Notes: generated by a model from the sequence alone, not told the origin. A stretch of 64,000 nucleotides of DNA from JANXDG01 sp964561135 (GCA_964561135.1 CAZLOB010000070.1:1-64000); one strand, 5' to 3'. Counted from the first letter of the stretch, positions 1 to 10,700 are shown. Program-made: numbers and translations.

Positions 1-1
1 T

Positions 2-151
2 ATAAAAAAGTATGATTGTGTAATAATAGCAACAGATCATTCTTGTTATGACTACAAAATGATTGTTGAGAACGCAAAATTAATAGTTGATACAAGAAAC
101 GCTGTTTTTAATAATTTAAAGAAAAATTTTAAAAATGTTGTTAAAGCATAG
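2..151 (+). CDS. Nucleotide-sugar dehydrogenase, C-terminal end (partial)
   Basis: The frame opening at base 2 runs 49 residues to a TAG at 149-151; the gene begins before the window. The residues include DCVIIATDHSCYDY and then LIVDTRNAV, which is the closing UDP-binding part of the UDP-glucose/GDP-mannose dehydrogenase family, closest in wording to the UDP-N-acetylglucosamine or UDP-N-acetylmannosamine 6-dehydrogenases (WbpA/WecC type). Such enzymes oxidise a nucleotide sugar to its uronic acid with two NAD+ in the cytoplasm, feeding surface-glycan synthesis. A UDP-GlcNAc 2-epimerase gene that could act just before it in a ManNAcA pathway is at about 29.7 kb. Substrate choice cannot be told from this fragment. 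Confidence 0.75.
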   Translation: MKKYDCVIIATDHSCYDYKMIVENAKLIVDTRNAVFNNLKKNFKNVVKA

Positions 152-164
152 AGATATCTAAATT

Positions 165-377
165 ATGAAACGCATAAGAAAATATAAAACCTTTGAAGAA
201 GCACAGTTTGATACTTATGTTTTTGAACCAGATAAAACTTATTTTGATCTGATTTTTTCTATGTTTTCTATAAGTATATTAGATAAAATTGGCAAAAAAG
301 TAAAAAAAGGTATCTACAAATATAAGACATTTCAAGAAGCACAGCGAGATAAATTAAAATGGCTTTTAGAGGATTGA
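165..377 (+). CDS. Small protein coupled to a nucleotidyltransferase gene (antitoxin-like)
   Basis: A 70-residue protein with two related segments, KYKTFEEAQFD near residue 7 and KYKTFQEAQRD near residue 52, separated by a mostly hydrophobic stretch. Its TGA stop overlaps the ATG of the next gene by one base (TGATG), so the two were probably co-translated. Small proteins of this kind commonly sit directly before AbiEii/MNT-like nucleotidyltransferase genes, an arrangement that resembles toxin-antitoxin or HEPN/MNT pairs. The antitoxin role is inferred only from size and position; no known DNA-binding motif is visible. The partner is now broken by a frameshift while this gene is still open. 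Confidence 0.6.
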   Translation: MKRIRKYKTFEEAQFDTYVFEPDKTYFDLIFSMFSISILDKIGKKVKKGIYKYKTFQEAQRDKLKWLLED

Positions 378-839
378 TGGAAATTTTTTTAAAAGTTTGT
401 GAAAAATTTAACGAAGTAGATGTGGAATATGTTATAGGAGGGGGGTGCTGTAATTTTACACGGTTTGCCAAGAATAACAAATGATATAGATTTTTTTGAT
501 AATCCATCAAAAGAGAATGTAGAAAAGATAAAAACTGCTTTGATAGAAATTTTTAATGATGAAAGTATAAATGATATAAAACCTACAGATATTGAAGAGT
601 ATTCAGTGGTAAGATATGTGACACCTGATGGGTTCTATCTCGATTTTATTGGCAAGGTTGGTGAAATGTTTCAGTTTTCTGATATAAAAAAAGGAATTGA
701 ATGGATTGAGATTGAAAATATTAAAGTTCCTGTTTGTAATGTAGAGACATTATTGGAATTAAAAGAAAAAAGTTTAAGACCTATCGATCAGCAAGATGTG
801 ATATTTTTAAAAGAGAAACTGAAGCGAAAAAGAAAATAG
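377..839 (+). pseudogene. Frameshifted AbiEii/MNT-like nucleotidyltransferase
   Basis: The gene starts at ATG 377, overlapping the previous stop. It reads MEIFLKVCEKFNEVDVEYVI and then hits a run of six G (440-445) that shifts it into a frame stopping after 36 residues. Removing one G restores the family signature: a G-rich turn, then LHGLPRITNDIDFF, i.e. the hG[G/S]...DxD active-site pattern of the pol-beta-like nucleotidyltransferase fold, with a third Asp in YLDFI near base 640. The downstream frame (from 465) stays open to 839. Proteins of this class transfer a nucleotide to RNA or protein targets and often act as toxins. The frame break may be a fixed mutation, a phase-variable G run, or a sequencing error. 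Confidence 0.75.
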
Positions 840-871
840 ATTTTTTGTTATAATAAGTCGATATTTCCTAT

Positions 872-1174
872 GTGAAAATCGTAAATGATAAAATTTCTAT
901 TGAAGAATTTAAAAAAACTTGCAAATGAAACATTCGGTGATTTAGTAAAAGCAGTTGTTGATGTTGAAAAAGGAGTAATGGCGGTTGGTAGTGAATTACA
1001 CGCAGATGAAGAGATAGTTTTGTTAAGTTCCGGAAGAAAACAAAAAAATTTGTGGGGAATAAATCTTTATCCAGAAAAATATTCAAATGAAGATTGAAAT
1101 AAAAGTAGAGGTGTTGACGATCCAGAAATTAGAAAAAAATCGTGTTAGTAGTTAATAAGTTAGTTTTTAAATAA
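872..1174 (+). pseudogene. Decayed DUF5674-family gene
   Basis: Three broken pieces of one gene are visible. A GTG at 872 reads VKIVNDKISIEEFKK and then meets an extra A in an A-run near 914. The next frame reads KLANETFGDLVKAVVDVEKG, AVGSELHADEEIVLL and NLWGINLYPEK and stops in frame at about 1095. After that stop the text continues NKSRGVDDPEIRKK, and a missing A near 1140 shifts the last part VNKLVFK to a TAA ending at 1174. The order matches the DUF5674 family, but the segment that normally joins LYPEK to the NRSRGV-like block is missing. Function of the family is unknown. With two indels, one stop and one deletion the gene is surely dead. Confidence 0.7.
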
Positions 1175-1175
1175 C

Positions 1176-1500
1176 ATGAATTTTTAACATAAAAATTTAG
1201 CTGAAGGAAGATGGTTTGAATTATCGTTTATAAAGCAGATGGCAAATATTGGTAGTGAAGTTGAAAGAGCAATCTTACATAAAAATAAAGATAATAAAGA
1301 AAATATGTTTAAAACAATTGAACACGCTTTAGAACTTTTGTATTTAACTATTGAAGATGAAAATTCATCTTAAATGACTTACACGACTTAGAGAGTTTCT
1401 TATAGATTATTTTTATTTTGATAATATTTACAATTCTTCAGATAAGTTTTTTAAAAAGTATTTTTATTATTTCTTTTTCGCAGCGAGGAAAAATTTTTAA
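1176..1500 (+). pseudogene. Decayed conserved hypothetical gene (accessory family)
   Basis: From ATG 1176 the text reads MNF, a stop, and then continuously through AEGRWFELSFIKQMANIGSE, VERAILHKNKDN and IEHALELLYLTIED to a TAA at 1374. After a frame change it continues LTRLREFLIDYFYFDN and KKYFYYFFFAARKN to a TAA at 1498-1500. The two halves together look like one roughly 110-residue all-helical protein that I have seen as an unnamed accessory family in uncultured bacteria; I cannot give it a reliable family name or function. It lies right after the decayed nucleotidyltransferase and DUF5674 genes, so the three seem to be one dying accessory block. Confidence 0.5.
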
Positions 1501-1562
1501 TTATAGATATATTAGTTTAGAAATCATAACCGACATTTAAATATCAGCTACGCAAAAAGAAA

Positions 1563-3170
1563 ATGAAAACAAAGTTTATATTTATAACAGGTGGGGTTGT
1601 TTCATCTTTAGGTAAGGGTGTGACAACTGCTTCTATAGGATTTTTGTTGAAAGCACATAAGTATAAAGTTAATTTATTAAAATTTGATCCATATTTAAAT
1701 GTTGATCCGGGTACAATGAGTCCTTATCAACACGGCGAAGTTTTTGTTACAGAAGACGGTGCTGAGACAGATCTTGATTTAGGTCATTACGAAAGATATC
1801 TAAATCAAAATATGTCAAGAAAAAATAATGTTACTCAAGGACAAATTTATGAACGTGTGATATACAAAGAAAGATATGGTGAATATCTTGGTAAAACGGT
1901 ACAAATAGTTCCTCATGTGACTAACGAAATAAAAAGTTGTATATATTGTGTTGCACGAGGAAAAGACATTGTTATAACAGAAATTGGTGGTACTGTTGGA
2001 GATATAGAGAGTTTACCATTTTTGGAAGCTATAAGACAAATAAGGCTTGAAGTTGGGAAAGAAAATGTTATTTATATCCATATAACATTACTTCCTTATA
2101 TCAAAGCAGCAGATGAGATTAAAACAAAACCTACACAACATAGCGTAATGAAACTTCGTGAGATAGGTATCGAACCAGACATAATTATTTGTAGGACAGA
2201 GAAAAATGTTAGTAGAGAAGTAAAAGAAAAAATTTCATTATTTTGTAACGTAGATATAGATTCTGTAATTTTAGAACCTGATGTTGGCAGTTGTATATAC
2301 AAAATTCCTTTAATATTAAAAGAACAAAAACTTGATACATTAATTCTTAAAAAACTTAAGCTAAGAAAAAGGAAAATAGATATTTCAAACTGGGAAAGGT
2401 TAGTCAAGAAATATGAATCTTTAAAAGACAAACTTATAATAGCAGTCGCTGGAAAATATACGCAACTTAAAGATGCTTACAAAAGTATTCTTGAAGCTTT
2501 GTTTCACGCTGGTGTTCATAATGATGTTATTGTTGATATAAGATATGTTGATGTAGAACTTGCTGATTTTGAGAAACATCTTGTGGATGTAGACGGGATT
2601 ATTGTCCCTGGCGGTTTCGGAGAGAGAGGAATTGAAGGTAAAATTTCTGCAGTGAAGTTTGCAAGAGAAAACAAAATTCCTTTCTTAGGTATCTGTTTGG
2701 GTATGCAATGCGCAGTTATAGAATTTGCAAGAAATGTTTGTGGTTTAATAAATGCAAATTCAACTGAGTTTGATCCAAAGACTGAACATCCTGTAATTGA
2801 TCTTATGGAAGAACAAAAAAAAGTTAAGTTTAAAGGTGGAACAATGAGGTTAGGATCTTATTTGTGCAAAATAAAAAAAGATACTTTGGCGTATAAAATT
2901 TATAAAACAACACAAGTTTATGAAAGACATAGACATAGATATGAGTTTAACAACAAGTATAGAAAGTTATTACAAGCTTATGGATTAATAATAAGTGGTG
3001 AACACCCGATTTCAAACTCAGTCAGATTGGTTGAGATAATTGAGCTTAAAGACCATCCTTTCTTTATTGCAGTACAGTTTCATCCCGAGTTTAAATCACG
3101 TTTTGAAAACCCTCACCCGTTGTTTTACCATTTAGTTGCAACAGCAAAAAATATTTCTTCTAAAAAATAA
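1563..3170 (+). CDS. pyrG: CTP synthase
   Basis: A 535-residue, full-length CTP synthase, which makes CTP from UTP, ATP and glutamine in the cytoplasm (last step of pyrimidine nucleotide synthesis). The amidoligase domain (residues 1-265) opens with FITGGVVSSLGKGVTTASIG and contains DPYLNVDPGTMSP and EVFVTEDGAETDLDLGHYER. The glutamine amidotransferase domain (about 290-530) shows PGGFGERGIEGK, the nucleophile elbow GICLGMQ with the catalytic Cys, and FHPEF with the catalytic His. Start ATG 1563 is chosen because KTKFIFITGG is the usual N-terminus; the ribosome binding site is weak. It stands between two patches of gene remnants and looks monocistronic. Confidence 0.97.
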   Translation: MKTKFIFITGGVVSSLGKGVTTASIGFLLKAHKYKVNLLKFDPYLNVDPGTMSPYQHGEVFVTEDGAETDLDLGHYERYLNQNMSRKNNVTQGQIYERVIYKERYGEYLGKTVQIVPHVTNEIKSCIYCVARGKDIVITEIGGTVGDIESLPFLEAIRQIRLEVGKENVIYIHITLLPYIKAADEIKTKPTQHSVMKLREIGIEPDIIICRTEKNVSREVKEKISLFCNVDIDSVILEPDVGSCIYKIPLILKEQKLDTLILKKLKLRKRKIDISNWERLVKKYESLKDKLIIAVAGKYTQLKDAYKSILEALFHAGVHNDVIVDIRYVDVELADFEKHLVDVDGIIVPGGFGERGIEGKISAVKFARENKIPFLGICLGMQCAVIEFARNVCGLINANSTEFDPKTEHPVIDLMEEQKKVKFKGGTMRLGSYLCKIKKDTLAYKIYKTTQVYERHRHRYEFNNKYRKLLQAYGLIISGEHPISNSVRLVEIIELKDHPFFIAVQFHPEFKSRFENPHPLFYHLVATAKNISSKK

Positions 3171-3171
3171 T

Positions 3172-3300
3172 TTATTCAATATCTTTTACACAACGAAAAC
3201 CTAAATCTGGAAGTTTTGTTGTTTTAGGTACTACATCACGACGATATGTTAAACAAAAACTTTTCGGTAACCTATAGGGAGACATAATGTTGTGATAAAA
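3172..3300 (-). pseudogene. C-terminal remnant of a formylglycine-generating-enzyme-like (FGE-sulfatase) gene
   Basis: On the - strand the last 37 residues before the stop read YRLPKSFCLTYRRDVV and then TTKLPDLGFRCVKDIE. The GFRC ending and the preceding R..R pattern match the C-terminus of SUMF1/FGE-sulfatase domain proteins. The usual RGGSW segment just before is not readable, and no long frame extends upstream, so only the tail survives. The frame is technically open further (to 3387), but that part has no family resemblance. It converges on pyrG, ending one base after the pyrG stop. Confidence 0.6.
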
Positions 3301-3590
3301 AATAAAACTATTTAAAATTTTTTGTCTTAGCCAACAATGAAAAATTTTTCTCACAAGTTGAATAATAAACATAAAATTTGATACCATTTTAACAACAAGT
3401 TAGTAACATATATTATGAAAATGAAAACTTACTGGAGAGATTGCAAGATTGCAGTTGAATACATGATAAATATATGAATGCCAACTGAAAAAGAAAAGTT
3501 GATGTAATCTTTTATTATCTGTTGTAGAATCTATGTTAAAAGCTAAACTGTACTTGAAGAACTTATCATTTTCAAAATAGGTATATTGGT

Positions 3591-3846
3591 TACAAAATTT
3601 TATCGTCAGATATAACAGACTATCTGCAAGAATGAGGCCTAACAATATATCCTTTACAACCAAAAGAAGTTCTTTATGTAGGTGACTGGTCTAAACGAGA
3701 TATAGTTGTAGCAAAAAAGTTGGACAATCCACAGTGTTTGCACATTGGGGTAAACGTCCTGGCATAAAAGATACAGGAACAAATGCTATTCGTTTAATTG
3801 AATAAGTTTTTGATGTGATAAGAAAAATTAATGAAGAAGAAAAATA
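3591..3846 (+). pseudogene. C-terminal remnant of a HAD-family hydrolase
   Basis: From about 3597 the text reads ILSSDITDYLQE, a stop, GLTIYPLQPKEVLYVGDWSK and RDIVVAKK; after a one-base shift near 3718 it continues GQSTVFAHWGKRPGIKDTG and NAIRLIE, a stop, then VFDVIRKINEEEK. The GDW..RDIV..K block is HAD motif III/IV and closely resembles the intact paralogue at 40952-41674 (GDWAERDIVGAK, TVFARYG). The N-terminal DxD nucleophile half is not recognisable in 3390-3590. The final codons overlap the start of the DUF192 gene at 3831. Confidence 0.7.
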
Positions 3847-4250
3847 AAAAATTGTTTGTATTAAAACTTCTCTGTTTCTTTTTATGTGCAGTATTATGTT
3901 GGCTTGTAGTAAAAAATTTTTTAAAACCAAAATTTTCAATTGTTGAGTATGTTTTAGAAGGTAAAAAATATAAACTTTATTTAGCTGATGAACCGTATAA
4001 ATGGCAACACGGCCTTATGTTTGTTAAAAAGTTGAAAGATATTGATGGTATGCTATTTGTTTTTCCAGAGAAGAAACATCGTGTGTTTTATAATAAAAAC
4101 ACATATCTTGATTTAGAAGTTTACTGGATAAATGGCAGTAGTGTTGTAGGTAAAAATTTTTTACCGTCAATAAAAAGGTCTAAAAAAATTGTATATCTAC
4201 CTTCGCCACAAGAAGTTGATAAAGTTGTAGAGATTATAAAATACAAATAA
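3831..4250 (+). CDS. DUF192 family membrane-anchored/exported protein
   Basis: A 139-residue protein. Residues 1-28 are a lysine-rich n-region followed by a hydrophobic stretch (LLCFFLCAVLCWLVV), so it is probably an uncleaved anchor or a signal peptide. Residues 35-137 match DUF192: YLADEPYKWQHGLMFVKKL, GMLFVFPEKKHRVF, a T.LDLEVYWI strand and the closing YLPSPQEVDKVVE. The function of the family is not established; members are small exported proteins. The start ATG 3831 lies inside the tail of the decayed HAD gene, so it has no clean upstream region of its own. Family assignment is firm, role unknown. Confidence 0.8.
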   Translation: MKKKNKKLFVLKLLCFFLCAVLCWLVVKNFLKPKFSIVEYVLEGKKYKLYLADEPYKWQHGLMFVKKLKDIDGMLFVFPEKKHRVFYNKNTYLDLEVYWINGSSVVGKNFLPSIKRSKKIVYLPSPQEVDKVVEIIKYK

Positions 4251-4341
4251 TTTTTAAAAGAAGGGAATATGAGGTAAAACATAAAATTTGTTATTTTTCT
4301 GACGAAAAAATATTGTTTCATAAAAAATTTTTAAATTTTTG

Positions 4342-4370
4342 TTGACATTTTTGAAATAATGTATTATAAA
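4342..4370 (+). promoter_or_regulatory. Sigma70-type promoter for the leader RNA/surface-protein operon
   Basis: A consensus -35 box TTGACA (4342-4347) is followed after 17 bases by TATAAA (4365-4370). Transcription would start near 4377, just ahead of the structured leader. It is one of the two best promoter matches seen in the window, the other preceding the pilin gene. Confidence 0.7.
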
Positions 4371-4376
4371 TAGTAA

Positions 4377-4659
4377 TTAGAAGAGGAAAAAAATTTAGAA
4401 ATTAGTTCTTTGTTAAAGTTTTGTTTCGGCCCGTATAATCTGCAAAAATATGGTTTGTAGAGTTTCTACGGGACGAACCGTAAACTTGTCTCTGCTACGG
4501 GCCAGCAGGACACATATAACCCTATAGGCAGGTTGAAAGCCTATTTTTTTTAATTTGTGTCTGCTGGCCCGTAGAGAAGTTTTTTTGTTCTTGAAGGACC
4601 AGGGAACATACAGGTTCTGCGCATCTTACGAAAATGTTTGTTCCCTGGTCTTTTTTTTT
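4377..4659 (+). ncRNA. Structured leader RNA or independent small RNA
   Basis: About 280 bases between the promoter and the T-run contain several stems. A small hairpin lies at 4452-4479 (GGTT...AACC enclosing GTAG/CTAC). A long hairpin pairs 4495-4514 with 4556-4574 (CTACGGGCCAGCAG with its complement, one bulged G, then ACACA/TGTGT) and has an inner ATAGGC/GCCTAT stem in its loop. The terminator stem is at 4597-4650. The octamer GGCCCGTA occurs at 4428-4435 and again at 4567-4574, and both can pair with TACGGGCC at 4496-4503, so two folds exclude each other. I do not recognise it as 6S, SRP, RNase P, tmRNA or a c-di-GMP riboswitch. Confidence 0.5.
4597..4659 (+). terminator. Intrinsic terminator hairpin ahead of the giant surface protein
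   Basis: GACCAGGGAACA (4597-4608) pairs perfectly with TGTTCCCTGGTC (4639-4650) around a 30-base loop and is followed by nine T (4651-4659). It lies 58 bases before the chosen start of the giant protein, so it either ends a separate small RNA or serves as an attenuator. Confidence 0.75.
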
Positions 4660-4717
4660 ATATATATTGGTAATTTTGGCTACGAGAGCAATAAATCTTT
4701 TCTTTCTAGTTTATTTT

Positions 4718-7700
4718 ATGAAAATTAAAGTTTTATTAGCTTTTGTTTTATTCTTTGTATCATCTTCCACTTCTTATACTGCTAACTTATTAAACAACGC
4801 AGGATTTGACGAACTTCCTGCATTAACAGGATGGACACGTAGTGGAACACTTTCAAGCGGTGTTGTAACTTCACCTGTTACAAATGCTCCGTATGCAGCA
4901 AGGATTTCTACATCCGCTTCTACAGGAAATAAAGCTTTATATCAAAATGTGAATGTGTATGAAGGTAAAAGATATGTTTTATCAGGTTATGTATACTTAG
5001 TTGTTGCGCAAGGAGGTGAATCTGTCGGGTTAGGACTGAAACCCGGAGGAGGTGGTGTTGCATCAAGCTGGTTTCCAGATGTTTCAAATTCAACATCAGC
5101 AACTACTCAAGATAGATGGGTATATTTAACACTAAGTACAAAAGTCCCTTTTGGTGTGTCAACTTATGGTATTAATGTATATCTTCGTACTTCAGGTGCG
5201 CTATCAACATGGGCTACTGGATATTTTGACGATATTTCTTTTGTATTCATAAGTTCGCCACCAGGAAAAGTCACAAATTTTGTTGCTGAGACAGGAAGAG
5301 TTGGTGGAGAGATAAATTTATCATGGGTCTGTGCAACTGCTACTATTGGATATGAAGATGATTTACCGCCAGGATGTTCTTTTTATATACAATACGCAAG
5401 TTGGACAGGGGTGAACTTTTCAACATTGACTCTTCCTAACCCACCACCAGGTGTGTATCATATATGGATACCAACAGGTCCTGTGGTTTATGGAACAAAT
5501 TGTTACTACACAATAGCTGGTCTTCAAGAAGGTGTAACTTATTATTTTAGAATTTGGGTAATAGATAATTCTGGTAACTGGTCCGAGATTTCTGACAGTG
5601 CAACAACACAGGCTCAAATTACACCACAACCACCAAGTAATTTAGATGTTTTTTCAATATCTTCATCAACAATAAGGCTTAAATGGACACCTTCAAATGC
5701 TGTATGGTACAGAATTGAACATTCATCAGTATCTAATTCTGAAAGTTGGGTTTTTAGGTCAACTGTAGTAGCAAAAGCAGGTGAGTATATAGATGATAAT
5801 TTAGTTCCGAGTTGTACTTATTGGTATAGAATGTTTGGTATTAATTCTGCAGGTATTGTGAATTGGTATCAGCCAAGCAATATAGTAAAAACAATAACTT
5901 ATCCTGCAGCACCAATAAATTTTACTACACAAACAATCTCAGCAACCTCAATTGTTTGGATATGGGAACCTATTGGTTATGCTGATGGGTTTATAATCTA
6001 TCAAGCAACATCACCAAATACAGAAGTAGTAAAAATTCCGTTTGGTATTAATACTTACGAAGAAACAGGTCTTTCAACAAACACTGCGTATGGTAGGTAT
6101 ATTCGTGCGTTTAACAGTAGTGGTTTCAGTGAATTATCAGCTAAAACTACTGTTTATACATTAGCAGCGACACCTGTAAACCTTTCGTTTATTGCTGTAC
6201 ACTATACAAGTGTAACTTTTAGTTGGTCTGCTAATGGTAATCCTTTAGGAACAAGATATGAAGTGTCACAATCAATTGATAATTTCCAAACTAATTTTTC
6301 TACTCCTATTCCTTACACCTATGAAACCGTTGTGACTATAAGTGACCTTGTTCCTTCAACTACTTATTATTTTAGAGTTAGAGCGTTTAATAATGATGAT
6401 GTGCCTACAAGTTTTTCTATAGTTATAAACACGACAACACTATCTCTACCACCACCAGATATTTGTATCACAGAAGTTTTAGCAAACGATTCTCATTCTA
6501 CTGAAGGTCCTGGCGAGTTTGTAGAAGTTTACAACCGTGGCTTGGTAGAAGTAGATTTAGCAGGTATGTTTTTATGTGGCGAAGGTGATACTAACGATAA
6601 TATTGTTGATTACACAGGCCATAATGATTTAGGTCAGCCTGGGACTATACTTTATCCGGGATGGTACGCTCTTATTGTAGACCCTGACTATGACGGATGG
6701 TATAATGATTGTATCCAACAGCATGCCGATTTAAATAAACTGATAATGTTAACAATACACCAAGATAGTACTTTAGGTAGTAGTAGATTAGCCAACACTT
6801 TTGAGTCAGTATGGATAGTTTCAGGAACTGTTGTTTTAACTTCGTTTACTTGGGTTTCAGATGCAGGTAATGGTAAATCTTGGGAAAAGATAGATTATTT
6901 GGGTCCAGCAATTGACAGGTCTGATTCATGCAACTGGGCTGTGTCAACACATCAGTCAGATAATAATTCTTATTGCACACCTGGATTTTTAAACAGTGTA
7001 TCAGGAAGCGGTCCACCACCGTTACTACCGTCTCAAGAAGATATAAACCCCTCAGATGTTGTTATAAACGAATTTTTATATGATGCTGTTTCCACAGATA
7101 ATGGTAATGAATGGATTGAGTTATATAACAATCTTTCAACAATGAGTGTAAATCTTGCTGGTTGGAAGATACAAAAATCTACAGGTCCTACATTAGATGT
7201 TGCTGTATGGACAGATTTGTTTGTAATAACTTCTGGCAGTATTTCTCCTAATGGATACTTTTTATGTGCACAATCAACCGCTGCAGTAAAATATCAAGCA
7301 GATTTTACATATTCTGACTCAGCAACAATGAACAATTCCGCTCCGTCTGCAATACGATTGGTTACACCTTCAGGTAAAGAGATCGACAGGGTAGCGTATG
7401 GTGGTGCAAGGTCAGACAATTTAGCAGAAGCTGATAAAGCAACGGTTGGTGCTTCTGTAGGACAAAGTTTGTCAAGATCTCCTGATGGAAAAGATACTAA
7501 TAATAACTACAACGACTTTATAATGTTATCAAACCCTACACCTACAAATTCATCAGGTCCTGACAAGATACCTCCTGCTTCAATTACTGACCTTGCTGCA
7601 GAAACAGGACAAAATCCAGGTGAGATTATTCTTAGTTGGACAGCACCTGGTGATGATGGTTTATTGTATAACAACACTAAAGAAGCATATTATATTGTAA

Positions 7701-10700
7701 AATATGCTACTTACCCTGTAAAAGAGTCTACAACCATATGGTGGCAACAAGCAGTAGAATATGTTCAACAATGGAATGTTGCATCACAGGGGCTGAAAGA
7801 ACAAAAAGTTTTACAAGGGTTCATCCCAGGAACAACTTATTATTTTGCTATAAAAACAGTTGATGATAGTAGGAATGTATCAGATATTGATATCAATGCA
7901 CAAGATCTTTCAACACAAGCAAAAGCTTATGCACAAGTTGGTTCCATTGGTTCTTTAATACGGATAAATGAAGTTGCACCTGACCAAACTTCTACTGCAG
8001 GATATGATTGGATTGAATTCTATAACGCGTCGACACAAGCAATAAATGTTTTCGGATGGAAGATATATGAAGTGTATACGAGTTCAACAGAACCAATTGA
8101 AATAATAGAAGCAAATTGGTTCTTCCCAGCAAACAGTTATCTTGTGTTAAGATTTGGTCAACAACAAAGAAATATGACAGTGCCACAACAAATATCGCCA
8201 AATTGTTACGAACTTTATACAGATAAACCGGGCCTTGCCGCAACTGATAACATTATAGTTTTAGCTGATAAAAATGACAATTGGATAGATGTTGTTTGTT
8301 ATACAGATAGAAGTGGAAGTATATCAAATGCTACTCGGTTCCGACAAGCATACAACTATGCTGTTTCTATAAATGAATGGTATGGACCCTATGCAGATGA
8401 GACAAACGATGATGAAATAGAATACTGTTGTGCATCAACATTGTTTATGTCATCAGACAGGTCTTTAGCACGGGATGAATCTTCAACCGACGGAACAAAC
8501 CCGTCTGTTAACGAATGGTATTTAACTCTAACACTGACATGTGGTGCACCTAATTCAGGTATAGACAAAATACCACCAGCCGCTGTTACAACACTACAAG
8601 CAACTGCTGGCCCTAACCGTGGACAAGTGAAACTTTCCTGGATATCAGTTGGTAATGATGATTATACAGGCACAGCAGCAGGATATATGTTAAGATTTAA
8701 TACATTTCCTATTACAGAAGAAAACTTCTTTCATTCATCAACAAATGCTGACAGAATCTCAAAAGATAAAAAAACAGATACTATCTATATGAAACCAAAA
8801 ATAGCTGGAAAAATTGAAACAACTGTCGGTGTATTACCTGTTGGACAAACTTATTATTTTGCATTAAAAGTATTAGATGAACGTGTTAACTTTTCAGCAA
8901 TATCTAATGTAGTGTCTTTTGTCCCACCGAATGTTGTTGGGTCTAATATAAGAATAAACGAATTCGCAGTATTAGAATCAACACATACAGGTGGTGATTG
9001 GGTTGAGTTGTATAACGCGTCAGAAGATCCTGTTAACATTAAAGGGTGGACACTGTGGGGTATAAAAGTAGCAGAAACAACTCCGTCTAAGATAAAAAAG
9101 TTTCCTGATATTACCTTAGCTCCAAAAGATTATCTTGTGGTAAACTGTGTCTTGGGGACGGATGAAACAACTTCAAAAGGTGAAAATGGATATTGGGATG
9201 TGTACACAAATTATGATATAAAAGGGTTTGACGGTGTTTTATTTTTAACTGATGAAGGTTTTAGTAGTGATTATGATAATATAGTAGATTTTGTAGCATA
9301 TACATCTGGTGGTGTTTCCTCGTGGAAGGATATATGGAATACAGCATGTGATTGTAATCAATGGTCACCATATATAAATACTGATGCTGAAGGTGTAAAC
9401 TACGCAGTAGATTGGTCTTCAGGGCAAACAGGTTTCTCTTTAGGTCGGGATAGGTTTTCAACTGATAATGACAATATTCTCCATAATGCAAGAGATGATT
9501 GGAAATTATTTCGTGTTCCAACAAAAGGATATCAAAATGATGATATCCCACCTGCTGCTATTACTTATATTGTTGCAACTTATGGTGAAACAGAAGGTTC
9601 GATTAAACTTACATGGATAGTACCTGGTGATGATGAGTTCATTGGGGTAAATTATGGCAAGTATGAGATAAAATATGCTACATTTACAGTTGAAACTTCA
9701 TCAACAGTATGGTGGCAACAGATTTCTAAAAGAAGTGAATACAGTGGGGTTGTTGAAGTTAAAATAGGTGTTGATATTTCAACAACGCAACCATATGAAA
9801 CTGTAAGTTATACAATTACAAGATTGTTCCCAGGGTTAACTTACTACTTTGGAATAAGGACATACGATGATATAGGAAATGTTTCTGAGTTAGATTTGTA
9901 TTTATCAAACAACGAGCCTGTTTTTGCAGTAGCGTTTGATACAATACCTGCAAAAGTTCAAAATCTTAATTTCTTTGTAAAAAACAAAACTATAGAATTT
10001 AGCTGGGATAAAAATAAAGAACTTGATTTTGACCGTTATGAGATATACTGTGATTCAGGGGTGGGATTATTCTTTGTTAGTGCTACTACAAATACTTGGT
10101 TTGAACACAAAGGATTAAAAAATGGGCTAACCTACTATTATGAACTTTATGCAGTAGATATTAAACAAAACAAAAGTTTACCAACTTTTGGTTACACAAT
10201 ACCAAAAATGTCACCTCCGACAAAACTTTCTGCCGAACATTATGGTTGGTATGTAAATCTTGAATGGCAACATTCAGTAGATTATACTGCTGATAATTTC
10301 TTAATGTATAAAATATATCGTAGTAGTTCTCAACACGGTTCTTATGTAAGTATATCAACTACTACTAATAATTTTTATAAAGATAACAATATTCAAAAAG
10401 GCAGTTGTTATTACTATTATATTGTATGTGTAGATAATGATTACATTGAAAGCGAACTTTCAAACATTGCAGTAGCTGTACCTGATCTTATTTCGCCAAA
10501 ATTTGTACATATTTCAAAACTAACTTCTCGTGATTTAGCTAAAGATATTGCAAAAATTGACATTAAAGTTGTAGATGACAGGTTTGAAGAAGGAGATAGA
10601 CAAGGTAAATTAGTTTCTTTAGAAGGAAAATATAAAGTTATTGGTTCTCAAGAAAAATATAGTGTAAAATTTGATCCAGATTTTATCGCAGGTTTAAAAG

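Noticed and set aside
885..1097. 70-residue open frame as a separate intact gene
   Set aside because: It begins inside an A-run frameshift of a DUF5674 gene and ends at a stop that is followed in frame by more family text, so it is a piece of a pseudogene.
4377..4659. c-di-GMP (GEMM) riboswitch, 6S RNA, SRP RNA or RNase P RNA
   Set aside because: The conserved core bases of these RNAs could not be found; only base-pairing structure supports an RNA here.
4634..4717. N-terminal 28-residue extension of the giant surface protein
   Set aside because: The upstream ATG lies inside the terminator stem and the frame crosses the nine-T run; a clean signal peptide begins at 4718.
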